A stretch of DNA of 64,000 bases from Nitrospirota bacterium (GTDB lineage: Bacteria; Nitrospirota; Thermodesulfovibrionia; UBA6902; JAJYJJ01). The stretch lies in contig JAJYJJ010000010.1 of NCBI GenBank assembly GCA_021789595.1, forward strand, positions 1 through 64,000, written 5' to 3'. The notes below the pieces were generated by a model. The model did no database searches. It was not told the DNA's origin and was given only the letters and a program-made list of their open reading frames with translations. The stretch's first letter is position 1, and each line of letters begins with the position of its first letter. The translations under genes were made by a program, and so were the position numbers. Shown here in pieces: positions 34,182-42,786 of the stretch.

Positions 34182-35236
34182 AACAGGAACAGTTTTACTC
34201 CATTATATCCCTCGCTATCCTCATAGGACTTTTTTATCTGTTTTACAGGATAATGAGCCCATTTATTATGCCTATAGCATGGGCTCTTGTGCTTTCTATT
34301 GTCTTTTATCCCCTCTATCAATTTTTCCACAAAAGATTAAGGAAGAAGGGCCTTTCTGCACTTATTACGCTTGCTTTAATACTATGCGTTATCCTCGGCC
34401 CATTTACCTATATAGCAAGCTCGCTTACAGGCGAGATAATAAACACATACAGTCTTGTGGAAGACAAGGCTGCACAGTTTATATCCAATATAAAGAATGT
34501 CCCATTTGCAGTGAAGATCCTTGAACGGCTTGGCTATAATATCCAGAGCATGGATATAAAGGATATGGTTATTAATGCCACAAAGGCGTTAGGCGCAAAG
34601 ATTGTAAATAACCTGTATGCGGCCCTTCAGAATGTTGTGGCAATCGTATTTAATTTTTTTATGATGTCTCTGTGCACCTTCTATTTTTTAATGGATGGAG
34701 ATGCCCTCATAAGGAGGATAAGGGGGCTTTTACCTTTTTCAGAATCGCATAAGGAAAGGCTCAGCAGGCAGGTAAAAGAGATGATATCTGCCACGCTCTA
34801 TGGCGGTGTGGTTGTGGCTATAATACAGGGGTTCCTTGGCGGTATGGCATTCTTCTTCCTCGGCCTTCCCTCCCCTGTACTCTGGGGTATGGCCATGTCC
34901 ATTGCATCCCTGCTGCCCATCATCGGAACATTCCTTATATGGGGGCCTGCAGGGATTATCCTTATCCTTGGAGGAAATTATCTGAAGGGTATAGGGCTCC
35001 TCCTGTTTGGTTTTCTTGTTATAAGCATGGTGGACAATGTCCTTAAACCCATTCTGATAGGTGGAAAGACGAGGATACATACCCTTATAATATTTCTGAG
35101 CGTACTTGGTGGGATAAGGTTTTTTGGATTCATTGGTTTCATTATGGGCCCTTTGATCGTTGCCCTCTGTATTTCCCTGTTGGAGATATACAGCAGTGAA
35201 CCATCAACAGAAGGAGGTCACAATGTTAAGCCGTAA
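34178..35236 (+). CDS. AI-2E family transporter
   Basis: A 352-residue membrane protein with about eight helices in the 2-4-2 arrangement of the AI-2E/PerM family. Helical hairpins lie near residues 8-80, a soluble middle (85-150), then four helices with PSPVLWGMAMSIASLLPIIG and LLFGFLVISMVDNVLKPILIG. Family members export signals or small ions. It starts at ATGA overlapping the PuuD-like stop and overlaps the following gene by 14 bases. Confidence 0.87.
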   Translation: MKQEQFYSIISLAILIGLFYLFYRIMSPFIMPIAWALVLSIVFYPLYQFFHKRLRKKGLSALITLALILCVILGPFTYIASSLTGEIINTYSLVEDKAAQFISNIKNVPFAVKILERLGYNIQSMDIKDMVINATKALGAKIVNNLYAALQNVVAIVFNFFMMSLCTFYFLMDGDALIRRIRGLLPFSESHKERLSRQVKEMISATLYGGVVVAIIQGFLGGMAFFFLGLPSPVLWGMAMSIASLLPIIGTFLIWGPAGIILILGGNYLKGIGLLLFGFLVISMVDNVLKPILIGGKTRIHTLIIFLSVLGGIRFFGFIGFIMGPLIVALCISLLEIYSSEPSTEGGHNVKP

Positions 35237-36344
35237 GGAGATAAAGGAACTTGCCGCAATCCATGGAGATGGTAATATTTTTGTAAGCCTGTATCTGAAT
35301 GTAAATCCCCTGACAAACCCAAAAGGTGATTACATCATCCACTTCAAAAATATGTTAAAAGGGACGCTGGAGAAAATCGACAAGGAGACTGCCAAGAAGA
35401 TAAAGGATGATATCGAAAAGATAGGCAGCTATCTAAATGCAATCAAACGTGAGTTAAAGAAAGGGCTTGGCCTTATAAGCTCATCACATTCAGGGCTGTG
35501 GAAGGATTACCACCTTGCCATACCTGTAAAGAACGAAATCATCGTAGATAAAACCCCTTATATAAAACCTTTAATAGACATCTTGGACAACTACCAGAGG
35601 TATGCAGTTTTGCTTGTGGATAAGGAATCGGCAAGGCTCTTCCTAATCCACCTCGGAGAGATAGAGGAATACACCGAGGTCTTCACCCCTGATGTCCCTG
35701 GCAGACATAAAAAGGGTGGATGGTTTTCCCTCTCTGAAAGCCGCTATGAGAGACATACGGCCTTCCATGTAGCACTGCACCTGAAGGATGTTGCAAAGGC
35801 CATTGAGGACTTTCTTCCGAAGGAATATATTGGAAGGATTATAGTTGGCGGCTCTGAGGACGCTGTCTTAAGGCTAAAGGCCATGCTTCCGCATACAATC
35901 TCGGAAAAGATTATAGGCACATTTCATGCCGAGATATTCTCAGGTGAAAAGGATATCCTTGAGAGGTCTATGGAAATCATGGAGGCATTTGAGCACAAGA
36001 AAGAGCAGGCAGAGATCGAGGAACTCATAACAAGGGCAATGAAGAATAATCAGGCTGTCATTGGTCTTGAGGATGTCCTTTTAAACCTTCGTGAAGGGAG
36101 GGTGATGAAACTCTTTCTGCTAAAGGATTATTCTGCTTCAGGCTTCAGGTGTGTCAACTGTGGTTATCTAACCTCCTTTATGGTGATCCCCTGTCCATAC
36201 TGCAAGGGTGATATGGAGACTGTAAATTACCTTACAGACCTTGCAGTGCAGAAGGCTGTTGAACAGGGGGCATTGATAGAGGTAGTTTCTGACAATGCAA
36301 GGCTTAAAGAGGCAGGCAGTATAGGGGCATTTTTGAGGTTCTAA
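35223..36344 (+). CDS. Bacterial eRF1-like protein (baeRF-type)
   Basis: A 373-residue protein resembling the bacterial archaeo-eukaryotic release-factor family. It has an N-terminal alpha/beta domain (IFVSLYLNV...), a central domain with YAVLLVDKESARLFLIHLG and a stretch RYERHTAFHVALHLKDVA, a third region and a C-terminal zinc knuckle, CVNCGYLTSFMVIPCPYCKG. Members resemble eRF1/Vms1-like factors acting on ribosomes or tRNA. The true start at 35223 follows GGAGG by 5 bases. The GGQ motif of true release factors is not seen. Its function in bacteria is not settled. Confidence 0.75.
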   Translation: MLSRKEIKELAAIHGDGNIFVSLYLNVNPLTNPKGDYIIHFKNMLKGTLEKIDKETAKKIKDDIEKIGSYLNAIKRELKKGLGLISSSHSGLWKDYHLAIPVKNEIIVDKTPYIKPLIDILDNYQRYAVLLVDKESARLFLIHLGEIEEYTEVFTPDVPGRHKKGGWFSLSESRYERHTAFHVALHLKDVAKAIEDFLPKEYIGRIIVGGSEDAVLRLKAMLPHTISEKIIGTFHAEIFSGEKDILERSMEIMEAFEHKKEQAEIEELITRAMKNNQAVIGLEDVLLNLREGRVMKLFLLKDYSASGFRCVNCGYLTSFMVIPCPYCKGDMETVNYLTDLAVQKAVEQGALIEVVSDNARLKEAGSIGAFLRF

Positions 36345-36374
36345 GAGATAAATTAAGACAGTAATACCACTTAC

Positions 36375-36533
36375 TTGACATAGGACAAGGAGTTCAGAAT
36401 TTTTATAATCGAGGGATTGATTAGAGGGCAAAGCTTAAACCGTTTAATATTAAAGCACATCTGCAAATCCCCAATAGGCCTTTTTTACAAGGAGTCGTAT
36501 AAAAATTCTTCACCTCCCTGTCCTATGTTTAAA
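36375..36533. repeat. MITE-like element with 33-base imperfect inverted repeats
   Basis: The left arm (36375-36407) starts TTGACATAGGACAAGGAG and ends GAATTTTTATA. The right arm (36498-36533) is its near-perfect reverse complement, starting TATAAAAATTC and ending TGTCCTATGTTTAA. About 90 bases lie between them with no open frame. The arms agree over most positions apart from a 10-base middle stretch. The size and structure suit a miniature inverted-repeat element or a large regulatory hairpin. No target duplication could be recognised. Confidence 0.55.
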
Positions 36534-36553
36534 CTGGAGCTGGAGATAGAAGA

Positions 36554-38110
36554 TTGATGCCGCGCCTTTCTCTGATACTTCTGTTAATCCTTATCCTCAG
36601 CTCGTGTCATTTCGATAATAACAGACAGCAGGGGTTCTTGTATCTTAGACTCTCGGCAAACCCGACAACCCTTGACCCGGCGCTGATTGTGGATGTGACA
36701 GGCGGCTCTATAGGGGCAAAGATATTTAATGGGCTTGTCAGATTTGATGAGAATCTCAATGTAATCCCTGATATAGCTGAAAGATGGAATGCATCAAAGG
36801 ATGGCAGGAGTTACACCTTTCATCTTAAAAGGGGGGTAAGGTTTTCCAATGGCCGTGAGGTAAGGGCATCTGATTTCAAATACTCCTTTGAGAGGGTATT
36901 AAACACAAAGACAAAGTCACCAAACACATGGGTCTTTGAAAGGATTTCAGGGGCAAAGGCATATATGGAAGGAAGAGCCACTGATGTTAAAGGCATAAAG
37001 GTTGTGGGTGACTATATCCTTAAAATCCATATCGATAAACCATTTGCGCCTTTTATAGAGCTTCTTGCCATGATAAGTGCCTATGTTGTCCCGAGGGAGG
37101 TTGTAGAGCGTCTCGGGCCTGATTTTGCAGCGCATCCCATTGGCACAGGCCCGTTTTCTCTGAAGCAATGGCATCAAAACCAGTCCCTTGTGCTTTTAGC
37201 AAGGCAGGACTACTTTGGTGGACATCCAAAAATAAAAGGGATAGTCTACAGGATTATCCCCGAGGACCTGACAGCAGTAGCAGAGTTTGAAAATGGCAAT
37301 CTCGACCTGTTGAGTATTCCATCATCTGAGTTCAAGAGATATACCGGGGATAGGAAATGGAAGGGCTTAATAACAAGCTATGTCGCACCGAACACATATT
37401 ACCTCGGACTTAACTGTGAGAGGCCGCCCTTTAACAAACTGCCGCTTAGAAGGGCAATGAATTATGCTATTGATGTGGATAGGATATTAAATACAATCTA
37501 TGAGGGCAGGGGTATCCGTGCCTTAGGCCCTGTCCCGCCACAACTGAGGAAATGGACATTATCAAAGAGGTATAATTATAATCCTGAAAAGGCAAGGGAA
37601 CTAATAAAAGAGGCGGGCTACAGCAATGGGCTTTCAATAAAGATATACCTTACATCCGACCAGGAGGTGCTTGACATACTTGAGGTGATACAGGCGTATC
37701 TTAAGGATGTTGGTATAAAGGCAGAGCTAATACAGCTTGAGTGGAGTGCCTATAAGGAGGCCATAAACAGGGGTGAGGCAGATGCCTTTTATCTTTCATG
37801 GTGGGCAGATTACCCTGATGCAGAGGATTTCCTCTACCCCCTTTTCCACTCATCCAATATCGGCCCTGCGGGCAACAGGGCGAGGTTCAGCGACCCTGAA
37901 GTAGACAGACTCATAGAATCAGGTCAGGCAGCCATGATTCCAAAAGACAGGTGGTATTATTATCAAAAGGCAGAGCAACGGATAGTAGACATGTCGCCCT
38001 GGGTCTTTTTCTGGCACAGGAGGGATTATGTCATCAGGCAGCCGTGGGTAAAGGGTTATAGAATCCATCCCATATACAGCATGGACAAGGGCATGGAGGT
38101 ATCCTTTTGA
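36554..38110 (+). CDS. Peptide/nickel ABC transporter substrate-binding lipoprotein
   Basis: A 518-residue extracellular solute-binding protein (family 5, DppA/OppA). The signal ends in the lipobox LILSSC. Family hallmarks are LRLSANPTTLDPALI, GLVRFDENLNVIPDIAERW, HLKRGVRFSNGREV and the internal LNCERPPFNKLPLRRAMNYAID. It captures oligopeptides or related ligands for the permeases encoded next. TTG 36554 and ATG 36557 are both possible; GGAG at 36542 favours the former. The stop overlaps the next start by 4 bases. Confidence 0.9.
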   Translation: MMPRLSLILLLILILSSCHFDNNRQQGFLYLRLSANPTTLDPALIVDVTGGSIGAKIFNGLVRFDENLNVIPDIAERWNASKDGRSYTFHLKRGVRFSNGREVRASDFKYSFERVLNTKTKSPNTWVFERISGAKAYMEGRATDVKGIKVVGDYILKIHIDKPFAPFIELLAMISAYVVPREVVERLGPDFAAHPIGTGPFSLKQWHQNQSLVLLARQDYFGGHPKIKGIVYRIIPEDLTAVAEFENGNLDLLSIPSSEFKRYTGDRKWKGLITSYVAPNTYYLGLNCERPPFNKLPLRRAMNYAIDVDRILNTIYEGRGIRALGPVPPQLRKWTLSKRYNYNPEKARELIKEAGYSNGLSIKIYLTSDQEVLDILEVIQAYLKDVGIKAELIQLEWSAYKEAINRGEADAFYLSWWADYPDAEDFLYPLFHSSNIGPAGNRARFSDPEVDRLIESGQAAMIPKDRWYYYQKAEQRIVDMSPWVFFWHRRDYVIRQPWVKGYRIHPIYSMDKGMEVSF

Positions 38111-39039
38111 TAGCCTATATCCTCAAGCGATTATCCCTGAGCATTCCACTATTATTGGGTATTACATTTATAACCTTTGCCCTTATCAAGTCCCTTCCAG
38201 GCGATCCAGTGCTCAGTCTTGTTGGTGAAAGGGCAAGTCCGCAGGCCATGGAACAGATAAGAAAGGAGATTGGCACTAACAGACCGTTTATAGCACAGTA
38301 CATAGGCTATCTGAGGTTGCTAATGAAAGGCCAGATGGGCAGGTCATATTTTACCAACAGGCCTGTAATGAGCGACCTTATTGAAAAATTCCCCAATACA
38401 TTGAAACTTGCCCTGGGCGCAATGATATTTGCTATCCCCATTGGTTTTCTTTTGGGGCTTACTGCTGCATTGAATCAGGGGAGATGGGCTGACAGGGCGG
38501 CTTCCCTTATCTCTATTGGAGGCATAAGCCTTCCTGTTTTCTGGATAGGCCTTATACTGATGTCTGTCTTTGCCATGAAATTTAGATGGCTTCCGCCATC
38601 AGGCACAGGGGACATCAGGTATCTGATCCTCCCTGCCATTACCCTTGGCCTTCCTTCATCTGCATCTATTGCAAGGGTCGCACGAACAACTGTCTTTGAT
38701 ATTCTTGGGCAGCCATTTATAAAGGCTGTGCGGGCAAAGGGTATAAGAGAGTCAGGGATAATCTTCAGACATGTGCTGAGAAATGTGATGATACCCCTTG
38801 TCACTATTATCGGACTTGATTTTGGAAGCTATCTGAACGGTGCTGTATTGACAGAGACCATCTTCGGCTACAATGGCATAGGCAGATTCACAATGGAAGG
38901 GATAATAAAAAGGGATTACCCTGTTGTCATGGGCATGCTGCTATTCGGGGCTGTCGTATTTATTGTTATTAATATGATAATGGATATCATTTATCATTAC
39001 ATCGACCCACGGCTTAGGATTTATGGGCATAATAAATAA
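38107..39039 (+). CDS. Dipeptide/oligopeptide ABC transporter permease DppB-type
   Basis: A 310-residue permease with six membrane helices, the N-terminal ITFITFALIKSLPGDPV signature and the EAA loop KAVRAKGIRESGIIFRHVLRN that contacts the ATPase. TTG start overlaps the binding-protein stop. It forms a heterodimer with the DppC-type protein encoded next, whose start overlaps this gene by 17 bases. Confidence 0.93.
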   Translation: MIAYILKRLSLSIPLLLGITFITFALIKSLPGDPVLSLVGERASPQAMEQIRKEIGTNRPFIAQYIGYLRLLMKGQMGRSYFTNRPVMSDLIEKFPNTLKLALGAMIFAIPIGFLLGLTAALNQGRWADRAASLISIGGISLPVFWIGLILMSVFAMKFRWLPPSGTGDIRYLILPAITLGLPSSASIARVARTTVFDILGQPFIKAVRAKGIRESGIIFRHVLRNVMIPLVTIIGLDFGSYLNGAVLTETIFGYNGIGRFTMEGIIKRDYPVVMGMLLFGAVVFIVINMIMDIIYHYIDPRLRIYGHNK

Positions 39040-39826
39040 ACTATCTATCGGGATATTGACCATCGTTATCCTTTCATCTGTCTTTGCACCGTTAATCTCG
39101 CCATACGACCCTTTAAAGATAGACCTGGACAGCATCAAACAGCCGCCGAGCTTCAAGCATCCGTTTGGGACTGATAATAAGGGAAGGGACATATTAAGCA
39201 GGGTTATTTATGGGGGAAGGGTTTCCCTTTGTGTTGCCGCTGTTGCAGGCATCTTATCCCTTGCTATAGGGCTCTTTGTAGGGCTGCTCGCCGGCTATTA
39301 CGGAGGAAGGCTTGATATGGGCATTATGGCCATTGTCGACCTGATCCTTGCCTTTCCATCCCTACTGTTGGCAATAGGGATTTCCGTAATCTTTCCGCCC
39401 GGTATATATACAGTAATGATTGCCATTGCCTCTGTAGGGTGGGCCTCCTTTGCAAGGGTTATAAGGGGCTATGTCCTTACAATAAGGGAGATGTCATTTA
39501 TAGAGGCGGCTATATCAATAGGCTGCTCGGACATAAGAATAATCTTGAAGCATCTCCTGCCGCAGTGTGTTTCCCTCTGTCTTGTATTCCTTGGATTGCG
39601 ACTCGGTGGTTATATCCTTACAGAATCCGCCTTGAGTTTCCTGGGTCTTGGCGCCCAACCGCCAGAGCCGACATGGGGCTCCATGATAAGCCATAACAGG
39701 GTTTATATATCCTCTGCATCGTGGATGGTGTTTTTCCCCGGCCTTGCAATTGCGATTACAACAGTATCACTCAATATTATCGGGGATCTCCTCAGGGATA
39801 AATTCGATGTGAGGCTAAAGGCCTAA
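39023..39826 (+). CDS. Dipeptide/oligopeptide ABC transporter permease DppC-type
   Basis: A 267-residue permease with FGTDNKGRDILSRVIYGGRVS, the family signature after the first helix, six predicted helices and the EAA loop FIEAAISIGCSDIRIILKHLLPQ. It is shorter at the N-terminus than many DppC proteins. No ATPase genes (DppD/DppF) follow; the next gene is convergent and overlaps the stop by 4 bases, so ATPases must be encoded elsewhere. Confidence 0.93.
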   Translation: MGIINKLSIGILTIVILSSVFAPLISPYDPLKIDLDSIKQPPSFKHPFGTDNKGRDILSRVIYGGRVSLCVAAVAGILSLAIGLFVGLLAGYYGGRLDMGIMAIVDLILAFPSLLLAIGISVIFPPGIYTVMIAIASVGWASFARVIRGYVLTIREMSFIEAAISIGCSDIRIILKHLLPQCVSLCLVFLGLRLGGYILTESALSFLGLGAQPPEPTWGSMISHNRVYISSASWMVFFPGLAIAITTVSLNIIGDLLRDKFDVRLKA

Positions 39827-40362
39827 CTGCCTTCCCTCATCCTCTCCTCTTCCTCCTGGAGGGTCTTGCAATCAATGCAAAGGGTTGTTACAGGCCTTGC
39901 AGTAATACGCCTTATATCTATCTCCTCACCGCACATCTCGCATATGCCGAAGGTGCCTGCATCTATCCTCTCTATGGCCTCGTCTATTTTTTTGAGGAGC
40001 TTTCTCTCCCTGCCCCTTAATCTCAACATAAAGTTCCTGTCTATTTCGGCAGTTGCCTGGTCTCCCAGATCAGGGAAGTTTATCTCTCCAGGGAGGGAAT
40101 TAAGGGCATCCTCTGCCTCGGCAAGAAGTGATTTCTTCTGGGCAATAAGCCGTTTCTTTATGTCATTGAGCAGCTTTTTTGTTAGTGTAGATTTCTTCTC
40201 TCCCTTATCAACCCTTGTCTGTTTTAGTCGAGATACCTCTACCGCAGTCTTTTTAGCTGTCTTCGTTAAAGCCTTAGGCTGTAATTTGCCCTTTCTCATC
40301 GAAGAAACAGAAGGGGTTGACTTCTTCGCTGTATTTGTCTTCCTGACAGAAACCTTTTTCAT
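39823..40362 (-). CDS. DksA/TraR-type zinc-finger protein with basic N-terminal extension
   Basis: A 179-residue protein. The C-terminal half is DksA-like: a coiled coil (NDIKKRLIAQKKSLL... to AIERIDAGTFGICEMC) and the zinc knuckle C-E-M-C-G...C-I-D-C with R-R-I-T-A-R-P between. The first 70 residues are a Lys/Thr/Ser-rich, histone-like tail with KKTA-type repeats, unusual for DksA and likely to bind nucleic acid. DksA proteins act in the RNA polymerase secondary channel with ppGpp. A conserved acidic tip like Asp-x-x-Asp/Ala is not clearly identifiable here. Confidence 0.88.
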   Translation of the reverse strand: MKKVSVRKTNTAKKSTPSVSSMRKGKLQPKALTKTAKKTAVEVSRLKQTRVDKGEKKSTLTKKLLNDIKKRLIAQKKSLLAEAEDALNSLPGEINFPDLGDQATAEIDRNFMLRLRGRERKLLKKIDEAIERIDAGTFGICEMCGEEIDIRRITARPVTTLCIDCKTLQEEEERMREGS

Positions 40363-40550
40363 CTTTAAACCCCCAAATAAAATTTCTTTAAAATAGCAGA
40401 ATTAAAGATACCAAGTCAATCTAAAAATAATACGTGCCGATTAAAAATTAAAACGGATGATCAGATCAAGGAACTGATCGAAAAATATTTGAGAAAGGAG
40501 GTGGGAAGAAAGCATCTTCACTTTTGATTTTTAGCTAACAGAAAAATTTA

Positions 40551-41108
40551 CTATCCTGGTGATTTTTTGGCGGAGAGGCAGGGATTCGAACCCTGGGTGG
40601 AGTTGCCCCCACAACGGTTTTCGAGACCGCCCCGTTCAACCGCTCCGGCACCTCTCCGCTCCTGAAAAAACCTCCTCAATATCTCTGAGCATTCGGCTTC
40701 AAGAATACCTGAGACAACCTCTACCTGATGATTAAGCCTCTTATCTGAAAGCAATTCATACAGGCTGTCAACAGCTCCGCCTTTTTCATCCCTGCAGCCA
40801 TAGATGAGTCTTCCAAGCCTTGCATTTACCATGACTCCTGCGCACATTATGCAGGGTTCTTTTGTTACATAGAGCGTAGCATCGGAGAGACGCCAGTTAT
40901 CAATCTTCTTTGCCCCTCTTCTTAAGGCAATAATCTCGGCGTGCCCTGCAGGATCATTGGACATCTCTCTTTTATTGCGGGCCTTTGCAATGACCTTTCC
41001 TTCCATGACAAGGACTGCACCAACAGGCACCTCTCCCTCAATAAAAGCGAGGCTGGCCTGTTTGATGGCCAGCCTCATAAAATATTCATCGTCCTTTCTA
41101 TTCACCAA
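40551..41108 (-). CDS. tadA: tRNA-specific adenosine deaminase; frame runs through tRNA-Ser
   Basis: A cytidine-deaminase-fold zinc enzyme that converts A34 of tRNA-Arg(ACG) to inosine. The active site is visible: HAEIIALRRGAK (His ligand and catalytic Glu) and PCIMCAGVMVNARL (PCxxC ligands), with MRLAIKQASLAFIEGEVPVGAVLV at the N-terminus. The family core ends near RRFFQE at about codon 144, but no stop codon occurs there. The frame reads on through the whole tRNA-Ser gene (40568-40657) to TAG at 40551, adding about 40 tRNA-derived residues. The tRNA-Arg(ACG) substrate gene lies 14 bases upstream. Confidence 0.9.
   Translation of the reverse strand: MVNRKDDEYFMRLAIKQASLAFIEGEVPVGAVLVMEGKVIAKARNKREMSNDPAGHAEIIALRRGAKKIDNWRLSDATLYVTKEPCIMCAGVMVNARLGRLIYGCRDEKGGAVDSLYELLSDKRLNHQVEVVSGILEAECSEILRRFFQERRGAGAVERGGLENRCGGNSTQGSNPCLSAKKSPG
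40568..40657 (-). tRNA. tRNA-Ser (CGA)
   Basis: A 90-base class II tRNA with long variable arm and encoded CCA. Acceptor GGAGAGG/CCTCTCC with discriminator G, T-arm GGTTCGAATCC. The anticodon loop CTCGAAA gives CGA, reading UCG. It is embedded in the same-strand tadA reading frame, so mature tRNA processing must cut the tadA transcript. Confidence 0.95.
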
Positions 41109-41122
41109 TCATTAATCTTAGC

Positions 41123-41199
41123 TGGCGCGCCCAGGAGGATTCGAACCCCCGGCCTACGGATTCGTAGTCCGCCGCTCTATCCAACTGAGCTATGGGCGC
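41123..41199 (-). tRNA. tRNA-Arg (ACG)
   Basis: A 77-base tRNA with encoded CCA. Acceptor GCGCCCA/TGGGCGC, D-arm TAGCTCAGTTGGATAGAGC and T-loop GGTTCGAATCC. The loop CTACGAA gives anticodon ACG. A34 of this tRNA is the known substrate of TadA, encoded 14 bases downstream on the same strand. Confidence 0.95.
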
Positions 41200-41210
41200 A
41201 GCCTTTGCTT

Positions 41211-41732
41211 TTATCCCTTGGGCACTCCCTCTTTCAGGATAAGCCCGTATTTGTCATTCTGGAACGGATGTATTGTGGGGAACTTTGAATAAAGCCAGCC
41301 CTTGAATATCTCCTTGTCTCCCTCATAGACCTTTACCGAAACAGCAGGGTTATTAGGCTGATTCGATGCTGATGTGATTGTTAAACCATCCATCCTGAAG
41401 TCAGGTAGGAAATCTCCCACCTTTATCTTAAGGTCTGACTTCGGAATCTTATATTCACTGCCGAGCTTTACTGTAGCCTCCTGCATCTTCTTTGTCGCTT
41501 TGTCCTCTATGAGAATCTTTACTCCACTCCATTTGCCTTTAACACTCTCAGGGACAACTACCTGTGTCTCGCCCTTAGGCATTGCTATTCCCTCATGCGG
41601 ATTGGCAGCAGGCATACCAGGGGCGGGTATTGCAGGGGTCTGAGGAAGGGGTTGCTCCTCCTTCTTCTTACAGGCGCCAAATGCAGCCATTATGCTGACT
41701 GCTACGACTAAAACAAAAATCTTCTTTATCAT
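41211..41732 (-). CDS. DUF2155-type lipoprotein
   Basis: A 173-residue lipoprotein. The signal sequence ends AAFGAC with a lipobox-like Cys, then a Pro-rich low-complexity linker (about 25-55). The folded part ends with KEIFKGWLYSKFPTIHPFQ and YGLILKEG, the pattern of DUF2155 proteins, whose function is unknown. The start at 41732 follows GGAGG by 6 bases; the longer frame continues upstream through tRNA-Ser(GCT) only because it lacks a stop. It lies between tRNA-Ser and tRNA-Arg and is likely cotranscribed with them. Confidence 0.75.
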   Translation of the reverse strand: MIKKIFVLVVAVSIMAAFGACKKKEEQPLPQTPAIPAPGMPAANPHEGIAMPKGETQVVVPESVKGKWSGVKILIEDKATKKMQEATVKLGSEYKIPKSDLKIKVGDFLPDFRMDGLTITSASNQPNNPAVSVKVYEGDKEIFKGWLYSKFPTIHPFQNDKYGLILKEGVPKG

Positions 41733-41790
41733 CTCTACCTCCTGAGACTGAGATTTTAAGAAAGCAAGGCTTTCTCTATTACCCTGAACA

Positions 41791-41882
41791 TGGCGGAGAG
41801 GCAGGGATTCGAACCCTGGGTGGAGTTTTATCCCCACAACCGCTTAGCAGGCGGCTGCCTTCGACCTCTCGGCCACCTCTCC
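41791..41882 (-). tRNA. tRNA-Ser (GCT)
   Basis: A 92-base class II tRNA with long variable arm and encoded CCA. Acceptor GGAGAGG/CCTCTCC, identical to that of tRNA-Ser(CGA), and T-loop GGTTCGAATCC. The loop CTGCTAA gives anticodon GCT, reading AGC/AGU. It is the first of the reverse-strand series tRNA-Ser, lipoprotein, tRNA-Arg, tadA, tRNA-Ser. Confidence 0.95.
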
Positions 41883-42048
41883 AAAATCCTATTATATTAG
41901 CAATACAATTGGTTTTTTGTAAAGATGTGGGGGAGGTATGGGGAAGCAGCAAAACTTGAGGAGGGTTATAATATGTAACCAGTTGTAACCAGTCCAGGCA
42001 GAGGACTGCCTGGGAGAATTTCATGGATTTATGATATGATATGTGATT

Positions 42049-42786
42049 ATGTTGGAGCGGATTCAAAAGATACTCTCAACGGCAGGCATTGCATCCCGGA
42101 GAAAGGCAGAGCAGCTTATCCTTGAAGGAAGGATAACTGTAAATGGAAGGCCGGCATCTATCGGGATGAAGGCTGACATACAGAAGGATCACATAAAGGT
42201 AGATGGGAAGTTGATTAAGAGGACGCAGCAAAGCCTCTATCTTATGCTTAATAAGCCGAGGGGCTATATTACATCCCTTTCCGACCCTGAAGGCAGGCCG
42301 ACAGTAAGAGACCTGATACAGGGCATCAGACATAGGGTCTATCCTGTCGGAAGGCTTGATTTTGACTCAGAAGGGCTTTTGATACTCACGAATGACGGTG
42401 AACTTACCAATGCAATCCTGCATCCAGGCAGGGAGGTCCCGAAGACCTATGTCGTGAAGGTTAAAGGGGTCCTCGATGATACGGATATAGAGAAACTGCG
42501 AAAGGGCATAAAACTTGAGGATGGTCTCACAGCCCCTGCACAGGTAAGAAGGAAGGGGATTGCAGAGGCAAACTCATGGATAGAGATTACAATATATGAG
42601 GGCAGAAAGCGGCAGATAAGAAGGATGATAGAGAGATTAAACCATTCGGTCATAAGACTGAAGAGGATAGGGATTGACGGCATAGAGCTTGGCAGTCTCC
42701 CCCCCGGGGCATTCAGGTATCTGAGCGCAGATGAGATAAGGAGGCTTAAGAAAGAGGTCATGATGCAGGAGGTAAAGGCAGGATAA
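42049..42786 (+). CDS. rluB: 23S rRNA pseudouridine synthase (RluB/RsuA family)
   Basis: A 245-residue pseudouridine synthase. It has an N-terminal S4 RNA-binding domain ([22 protein letters not shown]) and the catalytic domain with the Asp-containing motif [23 protein letters not shown] and the KRQIRRMIE segment. It modifies the 2600 loop of 23S rRNA in E. coli RluB; RluE/RsuA cannot be excluded. The ATG at 42049 is preferred over an upstream GTG. The stop overlaps the start of aspS (TAATG). Confidence 0.9.
   Translation: MLERIQKILSTAGIASRRKAEQLILEGRITVNGRPASIGMKADIQKDHIKVDGKLIKRTQQSLYLMLNKPRGYITSLSDPEGRPTVRDLIQGIRHRVYPVGRLDFDSEGLLILTNDGELTNAILHPGREVPKTYVVKVKGVLDDTDIEKLRKGIKLEDGLTAPAQVRRKGIAEANSWIEITIYEGRKRQIRRMIERLNHSVIRLKRIGIDGIELGSLPPGAFRYLSADEIRRLKKEVMMQEVKAG

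Noticed and set aside
40464-40527. Short open stretch with a ribosome-site-like AGGAGGTGGG between dksA-like and tRNA-Ser
   Set aside because: The peptide has no start codon in frame, and the purine-rich run has no gene after it.
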